DNA from: Chloroflexia bacterium
Lineage (GTDB): Bacteria; Chloroflexota; Chloroflexia; Thermomicrobiales; JALYUS01
DNA: 20,479 nt
Assembly (NCBI GenBank): GCA_025924435.1
Contig: JAICIL010000040.1
Span: 1-20,479, forward strand
Direction: 5' to 3'
Positions 1 through 9,722 of this stretch are shown here, piece after piece. Made by a program: the position numbers and the translations under genes. Position 1 is the stretch's first letter, and each line of letters begins with the position of its first letter. The notes beneath the pieces were generated by a model that did no database searches, was not told the DNA's origin, and saw only the letters and a list, made by a program, of their open reading frames with translations.

Positions 1-99
1 CGGCTCTTGTTCATCTTTTTTGTGGGCGCGCGGCACCCCCCCCGGGCGCCTGCCCCGGGCGGGCCAACCCCCCCGCTACCGGATTCCAAGGAGAAGATA
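1..99. other. Leader region before the dipeptidyl peptidase gene
   Basis: No gene is supported here. The region holds a short T-run (19-24), long C-runs and two direct copies of CCCCGGGCG, followed by a purine-rich ribosome binding site (AAGGAGAAG, about 88-96). The peptidase frame stays open through this stretch, but the translation is low-complexity Pro/Ala/Gly-rich and there is no binding site before the early ATG at 7, so I treat it as untranslated leader. Confidence 0.5.
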
Positions 100-2256
<2,157 letters not shown>

Positions 2257-2381
2257 CGCGGCCCCGACGATACGCGCCTCGGTCAAGGGGCGTGGGGTTC
2301 GCGTCCATCGGCGGTGTTGTCGTATCGGGCGGCGACAATCGCCGCCGCATCCGGCGATCATTCCGCGATGGGAGGAATCTT

Positions 2382-3236
2382 GTGCAAACCCCCGACCCCG
2401 CGCAGGCCGCGCAACAGAAAGAGGCAGTTCGGCGACAGTGGACGGAGCGCGCCGCCATCTTCCGCACGACGGCGGGGCAGGGGGCGATGCGGTTGCAGGC
2501 GGCGACCGATCTGCTCCTCGCGACGCTCCATCGCCGCCCCGGCATGCGCGTCCTCGACATCGCCAGCGGGCCGGGCGAACCCGCCCTCTCCATCGCGGCG
2601 GCCATCGCCCCCGACGGGCAGGTCACGGCGACCGACCTCGTGCCGGAGATGCTCGAAGCCGCCCAGGAGAATGCCCGCGCGCGCGGCGTCGCCAATATCA
2701 CCTTCCGGCAGGCGGACGCCGAGGCCCTCCCCTTCCCCGACGCCTCCTTCAACGCCGTCACCTGCCGCTTCGGCGTGATGCTCTTCGCCGATATGCAGAA
2801 GGGGCTGGGCGAGATGCGGCGGGTGCTCGCGCCGGGCGGGCAGATCGTCTGCATGGTGTGGGGGCCGCCCGATCAGGACGGGCTGAACGCGCCCCTCGCG
2901 GTGGCGCGGCGGTATGTCGAACTGCCGCCACCGCCATCGTCGGACACGCCGCACCGCTTCCGGTTCTCCGAACCGGGGGCGCTGGCGGCGCAACTGCGCG
3001 CGGCGGGGTTCCGGCAGGTGGAAGACGCGCCGCACACCATCCCCACACCGTGGCCCGGCACCGATGAGGAGTGGTGGGAGGCGATGCAGCGGATGAACGC
3101 GCCGATGCGCGCGGCGGTTGACGCGCTCGACGACGACCGGCGCGCGGCCCTGACGCGGGATGTGCTGGCGGCCAAGCGGGCGCAGCGCGAGCACGGCGAG
3201 ACCTCGGCGGTGATCGTCGCGTCCGCCGTGCATTAG
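2382..3236 (+). CDS. Class I SAM-dependent methyltransferase (UbiE/MenG-like)
   Basis: A 284-residue methyltransferase. Motif I (VLDIASGPGE, residues 57-66) binds S-adenosylmethionine. Asp85 in TATDLV is the ribose-binding acidic residue at the end of strand 2, and ADAEALPFPD (about 111-120) is motif II. FNAVTCRFGVMLFAD and MRRVLAPGGQIV complete the Methyltransf_11 fold and are reminiscent of UbiE-type enzymes. The C-terminal hundred residues resemble the cap region of small-molecule methyltransferases. The GTG start at 2382 has GGAGG at 2371-2375 with ideal spacing; an in-frame GTG at 2292 would add 30 residues without a ribosome binding site. It ends 22 bases before the convergent subunit-3-like gene. 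The substrate cannot be told from sequence, and nothing nearby indicates quinone biosynthesis. Confidence 0.88.
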   Translation: MQTPDPAQAAQQKEAVRRQWTERAAIFRTTAGQGAMRLQAATDLLLATLHRRPGMRVLDIASGPGEPALSIAAAIAPDGQVTATDLVPEMLEAAQENARARGVANITFRQADAEALPFPDASFNAVTCRFGVMLFADMQKGLGEMRRVLAPGGQIVCMVWGPPDQDGLNAPLAVARRYVELPPPPSSDTPHRFRFSEPGALAAQLRAAGFRQVEDAPHTIPTPWPGTDEEWWEAMQRMNAPMRAAVDALDDDRRAALTRDVLAAKRAQREHGETSAVIVASAVH

Positions 3237-3258
3237 CAAAATCCGCCCGCCGGTCCGG

Positions 3259-3825
3259 TTATCGTTCTTCGCCAATTCGTCGCCAGAAGGGCGCGCGCTG
3301 CCGCTGCTTCTCCAGCATGGCGGGATCGAAGAGCGGCAGTGCGTGGCCGAGCGGTTGCGGCGGGCGGTGCGCGTAGCCGATCGCCTGATAGACGCGCGGA
3401 TCGGTGTAGTAGCCCCGGTACGCGTGGTCAATCAGCGCGGCGAAGAAATCCGGGAAGGCGCGCTCGACCGCCCGCAAGACGGCGTCCTGCCGGTCGCTAT
3501 CGAGGGTGGTGAAGCCGGATCGGGCTTGCTGCGCGCTCTCCACTTCGATCTCAACGAGGCCGTCGCAGAAGAGGCGGCGCAACTGCGGATACGCCGCGAG
3601 CGTCCGGTCAATCGCGGCGACGATGCCGAGATCGCCCGCGCCCGGCATGCCGCCCGCTTCCGGGATAATTCGATTCAGGACCGCGCCGAGCAACGCTTCC
3701 TGCTCGCCATCGAGGACGCGCGGCGCGGCGGGCGGCGGCTCGCGCGGCGTGACGGCGGCGGCGGCCTGCGGCCCGGCGACGGTGGTGTCGCCCGCGAGCG
3801 GTTCATTCGATTGGTCTTCCTGCAT
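3259..3825 (-). CDS. Gluconate 2-dehydrogenase subunit 3 family protein
   Basis: A 188-residue protein. Its core (about 37-165) has the layout of the small gamma subunit of membrane FAD-dependent dehydrogenases: LLGAVLNRIIPEAGGMPGAG, then a helical region ending in HAYRGYYTDPRVYQAIGY. In known complexes this subunit partners a GMC-type flavoprotein and helps its folding or export. Here it directly follows a GMC oxidoreductase gene on the same strand with a 32-base gap, so the two are almost certainly co-transcribed. The start has GAGGAGG at 3831-3837. The N-terminal 36 residues are Ala/Pro/acidic and disordered-looking, and no Tat or Sec signal is evident, unlike many relatives. No cytochrome c subunit gene is nearby. 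Confidence 0.85.
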   Translation of the reverse strand: MQEDQSNEPLAGDTTVAGPQAAAAVTPREPPPAAPRVLDGEQEALLGAVLNRIIPEAGGMPGAGDLGIVAAIDRTLAAYPQLRRLFCDGLVEIEVESAQQARSGFTTLDSDRQDAVLRAVERAFPDFFAALIDHAYRGYYTDPRVYQAIGYAHRPPQPLGHALPLFDPAMLEKQRQRAPFWRRIGEER

Positions 3826-3857
3826 CGGTTCCTCCTCGCGGTCGCGCGACCGAATGT

Positions 3858-5507
3858 TCAAAGGTTCCCGCGCTCCCGCCGGATGTAGTCGGCGGTGCGG
3901 AGGGCGAGCGCCTGGATCGTCGTCGTCGGGTTGCCGACCGCGCTCGTCACGAAGATGCTGCCGTCCACGATGAACAAGTTCTCGACATCGTGGGCGCGCC
4001 CCCAGCGATCCACGACGGACGCCGCCGGGTCGTCGCCCATCCGGCAGGTGCCGAGCAGGTGCCAGCCGGAGGGCCGGAGCGGGTTCGAGACGAGGACATC
4101 GGTCGCGCCCGCCGCCCGCATCGCCTCCGTCGCGCGGGCGATGCCGTGATCGAGCATCTTCCGGCTGTTCTCGCTCAGGCGGTAGCGGACGCGCGGCGCG
4201 GGGATGCCGTGCGCGTCCACCAGATCGGGGTCGAGCGTCACGTCGTTGACCGTCTCCGGCAAATCCTCGCCCATCACGCCCATGAAGGCCATGTGCCCGA
4301 AGCGGTCGGCGAACGTGTCGTGATGCGCTCGCCCCCACGGCACGCGCTGCCCGGCGAGGCCGCCCATCGCCGTGCTCAAGGGGCCGGATTGCCGGACGAC
4401 CTGCAACTGGTAGCCGCGCACGAAGTCGTTGCGCGGGTCCGTCTCGTAGAACTCGTGGCTGAGAATGCACGCGCCGATCGTCCCCCTCATGCTCTCCAAT
4501 GGTTCCGGGAAGACGCCGCCGACCGAGGCGAAGCAGTGGTACATCAGGTTCTTGCCGACGATGCCGCTCCGGTTCGCCAGCCCCTCCGGGAAGTGGCGCG
4601 AGCGCGAGTTGAGGAGCAGGCGCGGCGTGCCGACGCCGTTGCAGGCGACGATCACGACGGGCGCGGTCTGCTCGCGCAACTGCCCGCCCGCGTCGTAATA
4701 GCGCGCGCCGCGCGCCCGGCCGCGCGCGTCTACCGTCACCTCGCGCACGCGGCAGCGCGTCCGCAGTTCGACGCCGAGACGGAGGGCGAGCGGCCAGTAG
4801 GTGACATCGGCGCTCGAACGCGCGCCGGTCGGGCAGCCGAGGTCGCACGGGCCGCAGAGGTTGCAGGGCTGCCGCCCGTCGTCGCCGTACGGCGCGGTGA
4901 TGATCGCGCTGTCCGAGGGCCACCAGTGCCAGCCGAGTGTGTCGAAGCCCTTTGCCATCGCCGCGCCGAGCGGGCCGATGGGCAGCGGCGGCGTCTGCCG
5001 GGGCGAGCGGGGCGGGTGCGCGGGATCGCCCGCGAGGCCGGAAACGCCGATCATCGCGTCGTTCCGGTCGTAGAACGATTCCAGTTCGTCGTAGGTCAGC
5101 GGCCAGTCGTCCGCGACGCCGTCGAGCGAGCGGACGCGGAAATCCGAGGGGTTGAAGCGCGGGAAGTGCGCGCTCCAGTGGATCGTGCTGCCGCCGACGG
5201 CGTTGAACATCAGCGGCGTATAGGTGGATTCCGCGTTATTGACCGGATAATCCTCCGGCATCTGGCGGATGTTCGGGTCCGGGTTGAAATCGGTCAGGCG
5301 GCGCACTTCCCAGTCGTCGCCGTAATGCGGCAGGGATTGCGGGTCCACCCAGTCGCCCTGATCGAGGCAGACGACGCGAAATCCGGCATTCGCGAGGCTC
5401 CACGCCGCCGCCGCGCCGGATGCCCCCGCGCCGATTATCAGCACGTCCGGGTCGGTGATCTGCGGCGACGGGCCGCGATAGGGATAATATGCGTTCATCT
5501 GCACCAT
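3858..5507 (-). CDS. GMC-family FAD-dependent oxidoreductase with cysteine cluster
   Basis: A 549-residue flavoprotein that oxidises an alcohol or sugar. The FAD-binding GAGASGAAAAW motif lies near residues 25-35, and NAVGGSTIHWSAHFPRF is the second FAD contact. The C-terminal catalytic pair is His483 (WHLLGTCRMG) and Asn526 (GNPTTT), as in gluconate 2-dehydrogenase and 2-keto-gluconate dehydrogenase flavin subunits. A cysteine motif, Cys215-x2-Cys218-x2-Cys221-x3-Cys225 (CNLCGPCDLGCP), contains the C-x5-C-x3-C spacing that holds the 3Fe-4S cluster in bacterial FAD glucose dehydrogenase. The ATG at 5507 has GGAG five bases upstream; ATG 5498 is a possible alternative. The following subunit-3-like gene supports a two-subunit dehydrogenase. 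The substrate and the electron acceptor are unknown. Confidence 0.92.
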   Translation of the reverse strand: MVQMNAYYPYRGPSPQITDPDVLIIGAGASGAAAAWSLANAGFRVVCLDQGDWVDPQSLPHYGDDWEVRRLTDFNPDPNIRQMPEDYPVNNAESTYTPLMFNAVGGSTIHWSAHFPRFNPSDFRVRSLDGVADDWPLTYDELESFYDRNDAMIGVSGLAGDPAHPPRSPRQTPPLPIGPLGAAMAKGFDTLGWHWWPSDSAIITAPYGDDGRQPCNLCGPCDLGCPTGARSSADVTYWPLALRLGVELRTRCRVREVTVDARGRARGARYYDAGGQLREQTAPVVIVACNGVGTPRLLLNSRSRHFPEGLANRSGIVGKNLMYHCFASVGGVFPEPLESMRGTIGACILSHEFYETDPRNDFVRGYQLQVVRQSGPLSTAMGGLAGQRVPWGRAHHDTFADRFGHMAFMGVMGEDLPETVNDVTLDPDLVDAHGIPAPRVRYRLSENSRKMLDHGIARATEAMRAAGATDVLVSNPLRPSGWHLLGTCRMGDDPAASVVDRWGRAHDVENLFIVDGSIFVTSAVGNPTTTIQALALRTADYIRRERGNL

Positions 5508-5548
5508 CCATTCTCCGACACTATCGGTACGCCGCTCGCATTTCGCCG

Positions 5549-5554
5549 TATAGT
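5549..5554 (+). promoter_or_regulatory. Candidate -10 element (TATAGT) for the LLM gene
   Basis: TATAGT sits in the 147-base divergent space between the GMC and LLM genes, about 100 bases before the LLM start. The surrounding nine bases, GTATAGTGA, recur exactly before the 85-residue unknown gene (12609-12617). No convincing -35 hexamer is seen at standard spacing. Confidence 0.3.
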
Positions 5555-5570
5555 GAGGTTGCCGGGCGCC

Positions 5571-5576
5571 ATTATA
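5571..5576 (-). promoter_or_regulatory. Candidate -10 element (TATAAT) for the GMC operon
   Basis: Read on the minus strand this is a perfect TATAAT in an otherwise GC-rich divergent intergenic region. It would start transcription about 55-60 bases upstream of the GMC oxidoreductase start at 5507. The -35 region is not recognisable. Confidence 0.35.
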
Positions 5577-5654
5577 CGCGAACGGAGCGAGCGATACCGG
5601 CGCCGCCAGGATGCGTCTGTATCTGCTCCCGCCCGTGCTCATCGGAGGTGGACT

Positions 5655-6518
5655 ATGCTGTTCGGCGTGCATTTCGCCGCGACCGACGAGACGCCGGACG
5701 TGCGCGCAGTCGGCCGCATGGTCGAGGCTGCGGGGTTCGAGTCGCTCTTCCTGCCGGAACACACGCACCTGCCGGCGTACGGGCACTCTACGCACCCGAG
5801 CGGCCCAGAGATGCACGCTCGGCTCCGCCGTTTTCTCGATCCGTTCATCGCCTTGACCGCCGTTGCGGCTGTTACCGAGCGCCTGCGACTCGGCACCGGC
5901 GTTTGCCTGGTCGCGCAGCACGACCCGATCACACTCGCCAAGCAGATCGCCACCCTCGACGTGCTCTCCAATGGCCGCTTCCTGTTCGGCATCGGCGCGG
6001 GCTGGAACCACGAGGAGTTGCGTCACCACGGGACGGACCCGGCGACCCGCTGGCACGTGATGCGCGAGCGTGTGCTTGCGATGAGACGGATCTGGACGGA
6101 GGATCGGCCCGAGTTCCACGGTGCGTTCGTCGATTTCGGCCCGATTTGGCAGTGGCCGAAACCGGTGCAGCGCCCGCATCCGCCCGTCCTGGTCGGCGGT
6201 GAGGGGCCACGGGTGTTCGAACGCGTGATGGAGTATGGAGACGAGTGGGCCCCGAACGCCGAGCCGGGGATCGCGGAGCGGGTGACCCAATTGCAACAAC
6301 TGGCCGGAGCACGCGGACGGGGACGAATCCCGGTAACCGCGATGCACGTTGCGCCGATGTGCGACGAAATCGCGCGCTACGCGGCGGCCGGTGTGACCAG
6401 GTGCGTCTTCACATTGCCGAGCGGCGACCGCACAGCGATCGAGCGGTCAATCGCGCGGCTGATGGAGGCGGTCGAGCAGTTCATCGGCGGCGCGCCGGAC
6501 AACCGTGGCGGCTCATGA
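5655..6518 (+). CDS. LLM-class flavin/F420-dependent oxidoreductase
   Basis: A 287-residue TIM-barrel protein of the luciferase-like monooxygenase family. Diagnostic stretches are MVEAAGFESLFLPEHTHLP (about 22-40), RLRLGTGVCLVAQHDPITLAKQ (about 76-97) and LSNGRFLFGIGAGWNHEEL (about 104-122). This pattern is typical of putative F420-dependent oxidoreductases rather than of bacterial luciferase itself. The start has GGAGGTGG at 5644-5651. The large in-frame extension running upstream over the GMC gene is a shadow and is rejected. The gene is divergent from the GMC operon and converges with the crotonase gene 29 bases downstream. FMN- or FAD-dependent activity is an alternative; the substrate is unknown. 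Confidence 0.88.
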   Translation: MLFGVHFAATDETPDVRAVGRMVEAAGFESLFLPEHTHLPAYGHSTHPSGPEMHARLRRFLDPFIALTAVAAVTERLRLGTGVCLVAQHDPITLAKQIATLDVLSNGRFLFGIGAGWNHEELRHHGTDPATRWHVMRERVLAMRRIWTEDRPEFHGAFVDFGPIWQWPKPVQRPHPPVLVGGEGPRVFERVMEYGDEWAPNAEPGIAERVTQLQQLAGARGRGRIPVTAMHVAPMCDEIARYAAAGVTRCVFTLPSGDRTAIERSIARLMEAVEQFIGGAPDNRGGS

Positions 6519-6547
6519 TCTTCCCTGTCGGACGGTCCGGGGATGCC

Positions 6548-7339
6548 CTATCTGCCGGTGAAGGTCGGCTTGGCTTTTTCCAGAAACGCCTCGTAGAAGA
6601 GCCGGTGATCATCGCCCATCAGGAGGAGCGCCTGGGCCTGCGCCTCGGCCTCGATGGCGGAGAGCAGGTCCATGTTCCACTCGTTGTTGACCATCCGCTT
6701 GGTCATGGCGAGGCCGAGCGTCGGGCCTTTTGCCAACCGTTCCGCCCATCGGTAGGCGGTCGGCAGCAGGTCTTCCGGCGGCACGGCGCGGTTGACGAGG
6801 CCGTATCGCTCCGCCGTCGGCGCGTCTACGCTATCGCCGAAGAGCAGCAGTTCGAGTGCCCGACCTTGCCCGACAATCCGGGGGAGCAAATACGCCGCGC
6901 CCATGTCCGCGCCCGTCAGGCCGACGCGCGTGAAGAGAAAGGCGATCCGCGCGTGCTCGGCGGCGAGGCGGAGGTCGGCGGCGAGGGCGATCACCGCGCC
7001 CGCGCCCGCCGTCGTGCCGTTGAGCGCGGCGATGATCGGCTTATCGAGCAGCCGCATGTTCGCGACGACCGCGCCGGTCATCCGCGTGAATTCCAGATGC
7101 GCCCTCATGTCCCGCTTCAATAACTCGCCGATGATCTCGTGCACATCGCCGCCGGAGCAGAAGCCGTCGCCGCTGCCGGTGAGGACGAGCACCCTCACCG
7201 CGTCGTCGTAGCGCAGCGCTTCGAGCAGATCGCGGAACTGCGCGTAGATCGCGAAGGTGAGCGCGTTCAACACCTCCGGCCGGTCGAAGGTCACCGTCGC
7301 GATGCCATCCCGAACCGCGTAGTTGAAGTCGTACGCCAT
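6548..7339 (-). CDS. Enoyl-CoA hydratase/isomerase family protein (crotonase)
   Basis: A 263-residue crotonase-fold protein. CoA-thioester oxyanion-hole elements are CSGGDV (61-66) and NGTTAGAGA (107-115). The two glutamates of classical enoyl-CoA hydratase are not at their expected places: by alignment with the rat enzyme they are replaced by Val116 and Phe136. An Asp145 in GLTGADMG lies near the catalytic Asp position of PaaG-type isomerases. The sequence FTRVGLTGADMGAAYLLPR recalls crotonases found beside 2-aminobenzoate-CoA ligase genes. It lies 27 bases after the monooxygenase/OYE fusion on the same strand, with GGAGGG before its ATG, so it is the last gene of that operon. A likely role is hydration, isomerisation or ring hydrolysis of the de-aromatised CoA ester; this is inference. 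Confidence 0.88.
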   Translation of the reverse strand: MAYDFNYAVRDGIATVTFDRPEVLNALTFAIYAQFRDLLEALRYDDAVRVLVLTGSGDGFCSGGDVHEIIGELLKRDMRAHLEFTRMTGAVVANMRLLDKPIIAALNGTTAGAGAVIALAADLRLAAEHARIAFLFTRVGLTGADMGAAYLLPRIVGQGRALELLLFGDSVDAPTAERYGLVNRAVPPEDLLPTAYRWAERLAKGPTLGLAMTKRMVNNEWNMDLLSAIEAEAQAQALLLMGDDHRLFYEAFLEKAKPTFTGR

Positions 7340-7366
7340 GTGGCCCTCCCTGACTTTGGCATGCCG

Positions 7367-9526
7367 TTACGACGGTCGTGGGCTGAACAGGCAGAGATCG
7401 GCGCGCCCGGCGGCGAGGAGCGTGTTCGCCTGGCCGGTCGTCGTCGTGTAGGCGGTCGCGAGCGTCGGGATACCCGCATCGTTGCGGATGATGTCGCTGT
7501 ATGCGGCGAATGCCTCGAAATCGTAGACCGGCTGACCGGAAATCGTCGTCTGCCCGGCGTGGGCGGCGATCAGGTCGCAGCCGTGCTCCCTCAGCGCGCG
7601 GGCGATGGCGACGGCGTCCGCGAGGTCGTTCCCGCCCGTCGCCCGATCCGTCGCGGAAAGGGCGACGGCGAGCGGCTTCTCGGCGGGCCACACGGCGCGG
7701 ACGGCATCGAAAACGGCGAGCGGGAAGCGGAGGCGGTTCGCCAATGCGCCGCCGTACGCATCGTCGCGCCGGTTCGTCAGCGGCGAGAGGAAACCGGCGA
7801 GCAGATAGCCGTGCGCCATATTCAGGTGCAGCAGGTCGAATCCGGCATCCGCACCAGCCTGCGCCGCCGCGACGAACGCCGCGCAGACATACGCCATGTC
7901 CGCGCACTCCATCGCCTTCGGTGTCTGATTGGCGGGGCCGTAGGGGAGCGCGGAGACGGCGAGGAGCGGCCAGTTGCCGTCGTGCAGCGGCCTGTCCAGC
8001 CCTTCGGCGCGCGGTCGCGTCGAACCTCTGCGCCCGGCGTGATTGAGATGCAGCGCGATCTTCGCGGATGATGCATCGTGCACCGCCGCGACGATCCGCG
8101 CCCACGCCTTGACATGATCGGGACGGTAGATGCCGACGTCACCGGGCGTGATGCGCCCTTCCGCCGAAACCGCAACGGGTTCCGTGAGCACGAGGCCCGC
8201 GCCGCCGCGCGCCTGGGCGACCAGTCGGTCGCCCAGACCCTCGGGAGGCAGGCCGTCGGTCATGTCGTACGCCGAGACCGGCGCGAGGACGAGCCGGTTC
8301 GGCAGCGCCATCTCCCGCAACCGCAGCGGCGTGAAAACGGCGGGCGGCGAGACGAGCGGGGAGGCAGTGTCTCCCTCGCCGTTGGCCGCGCGCGCCGCCG
8401 TCTGGAACCACTGCTCGACCTCCCCTATGAACTGCGGGTCGCGCTGGCGCAGGCTGTCGTAGGTGATCCGGCCGCTGCGCGTGAGCAGGTTGAAGGCGAA
8501 CGGCAGCGGCGCGAAATGGCGGTAGCGGCCGACGTTCTCGAAATACCGCTGGCTCTCCGCCGCCGCCCGCTGGACCGCCTCGACGCGCGGCTTGCGCCCC
8601 AAACCGAAGACTCGCAGCGCGGTCGGCAGGTCGGCGTGCCGTTCGCAGGCGGTGGCGAGCGCGATGGCGTCCTCCATCGCCAGTTTCGTCCCGGAGCCGA
8701 TGGAGAAGTGCGCCGTGTGCGCCGCGTCGCCGAGCAGGACGATGTTCTCGTGCGACCAGCGCGCGTTCTTCAGCGTGACGAATTGCAGCCAGTGCGAGCG
8801 GTTGGAGTAGAGATGGCGCCCGGCCAGATGCTCGGCAAATAATGCCTCGCAGAAGGCGACGCTCGCCGCCTCGTCCGTCTCCGTCAGGCCCGCGCGCCGC
8901 CATACCTCCTCCGCGCACTCGACGATGAAGGTGCCCATCGTCGCGTCGAAGGGGTAGGCGTGGACCTGGAAGAGGCCGTATTCGCTCTCCTTGAAGATGA
9001 AGGTGAAGGCGTCGTAGAGCTTGTCCGTGCCGAACCAGATGAAGCGCGTCTTCCCCAGTTCCGTCTGCGGGCGGAATGCGTCGGCGTGCCGCTGGCGGGT
9101 CGTGCTGTTGACGCCGTCCGCCGCGATCAGCAGGTCGGCATCGGTGCGCAGGGCGTCCGGGTCGGTGACGACGCTGTCGAAATGGAGGCGGACACCGAGC
9201 GCGGCGCACCGGCGCTGGAGGATGTCGAGCAGGCGGCGGCGCGCGATCCCCGCGAACGCATGCCCCTCGCAGCGGATCGGTTGACCCTTCGCATGGACAT
9301 CAATCGCGTCCCAGAGCACGAAGGCGTCGGTGATCTCGCGGTAGGTCGTCGGGTCGGCCTCGCGCAGTTCGGTCAGCGTGCGGTCGGAGAAGACGACGCC
9401 CCAGCCGTAGGTCGCGCCCTCCGGATTGCGCTCGTGGACGGCGATCTCCCACGCCGGATGCCCCTGCTTCAAGAGCAGGCTCGCATACAACCCCGCCGGC
9501 CCCCCGCCGAGCACCTGCACCTTCAT
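7367..9526 (-). CDS. Fused FAD monooxygenase / Old Yellow Enzyme (2-aminobenzoyl-CoA or salicylyl-CoA hydroxylase type)
   Basis: A 719-residue two-domain enzyme. The N-terminal half (1-about 390) is a class A flavoprotein hydroxylase, with GGGPAG at 7-12 and the second FAD motif GDAAHTAHFSIGSG with Asp267. The C-terminal half (397-719) is an Old Yellow Enzyme barrel: FTPLRLREMALPNRLVLAPV, LNHAGRRG, and AHGYLLAGFLSPLTNRR with His572. This order matches 2-aminobenzoyl-CoA monooxygenase/reductase of Azoarcus and the bifunctional salicylyl-CoA 5-hydroxylase family, which hydroxylate and then reduce the ring of an aryl-CoA. The barrel ends at ADLCLFSPRPS; relatives continue about 45-60 residues beyond an ADL..GRPxLADP-like FMN-phosphate segment, so it looks C-terminally shortened. 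The start at 9526 excludes an upstream extension that merely translates an intergenic repeat. A 27-base gap to the crotonase gene indicates one operon. Confidence 0.9.
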   Translation of the reverse strand: MKVQVLGGGPAGLYASLLLKQGHPAWEIAVHERNPEGATYGWGVVFSDRTLTELREADPTTYREITDAFVLWDAIDVHAKGQPIRCEGHAFAGIARRRLLDILQRRCAALGVRLHFDSVVTDPDALRTDADLLIAADGVNSTTRQRHADAFRPQTELGKTRFIWFGTDKLYDAFTFIFKESEYGLFQVHAYPFDATMGTFIVECAEEVWRRAGLTETDEAASVAFCEALFAEHLAGRHLYSNRSHWLQFVTLKNARWSHENIVLLGDAAHTAHFSIGSGTKLAMEDAIALATACERHADLPTALRVFGLGRKPRVEAVQRAAAESQRYFENVGRYRHFAPLPFAFNLLTRSGRITYDSLRQRDPQFIGEVEQWFQTAARAANGEGDTASPLVSPPAVFTPLRLREMALPNRLVLAPVSAYDMTDGLPPEGLGDRLVAQARGGAGLVLTEPVAVSAEGRITPGDVGIYRPDHVKAWARIVAAVHDASSAKIALHLNHAGRRGSTRPRAEGLDRPLHDGNWPLLAVSALPYGPANQTPKAMECADMAYVCAAFVAAAQAGADAGFDLLHLNMAHGYLLAGFLSPLTNRRDDAYGGALANRLRFPLAVFDAVRAVWPAEKPLAVALSATDRATGGNDLADAVAIARALREHGCDLIAAHAGQTTISGQPVYDFEAFAAYSDIIRNDAGIPTLATAYTTTTGQANTLLAAGRADLCLFSPRPS

Positions 9527-9542
9527 CAGTCTAGCACCTGAC

Positions 9543-9714
9543 AAACCGCTTGAACCGCAAAGGCGCAAAGGACGCAAAGGGCGCAAAGAGAAAGAGAATT
9601 GAGGAAGATACGTGACGTTGTAGCATATTGGCGAGTCATCATGTTGTTCCCATCATTCTTTTCTCTTCTTTGCGTCCTTTGCGCCTTTGCGTCTCTGCGG
9701 TTCTCCCCGGTTTC
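9543..9714. repeat. Long inverted repeat, copy 1 (GCAAAG type)
   Basis: The left arm (9552-9598) begins GAACCGCAAAGGCGCAAAGG and repeats the GCAAAGG unit about every nine bases, then becomes purine-rich. The right arm (9656-9703) is its near-complete reverse complement, ending GCGGTTC. The arms are about 47 bases and the loop is about 57 bases. A 28-base left edge (9543-9570) and a 19-base right edge (9696-9714) are identical to copy 2. The element occupies the gap between the minus-strand LLM gene and the monooxygenase gene, ending nine bases before the LLM stop codon. Confidence 0.9.
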
Positions 9715-9722
9715 GTCCGGGT

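Noticed and set aside
3858..5507. Tat-exported dehydrogenase
   Set aside because: Neither the GMC protein nor its small partner shows a twin-arginine or hydrophobic signal segment.
3990..5654. In-frame upstream extension of the LLM gene across the GMC gene
   Set aside because: The translation is the low-information antisense of the GMC gene, and a strong ribosome binding site fixes the LLM start at 5655.
9527..9586. N-terminal extension of the monooxygenase/OYE fusion
   Set aside because: It translates the repeat (RPLRPLRLCGSSG) and lacks family homology; the FAD motif begins right after the ATG at 9526.
9551..9598. CRISPR-like array of GCAAAGG units
   Set aside because: The period is about nine bases with no spacers, and the units are mirrored in a second arm; it is an inverted repeat.
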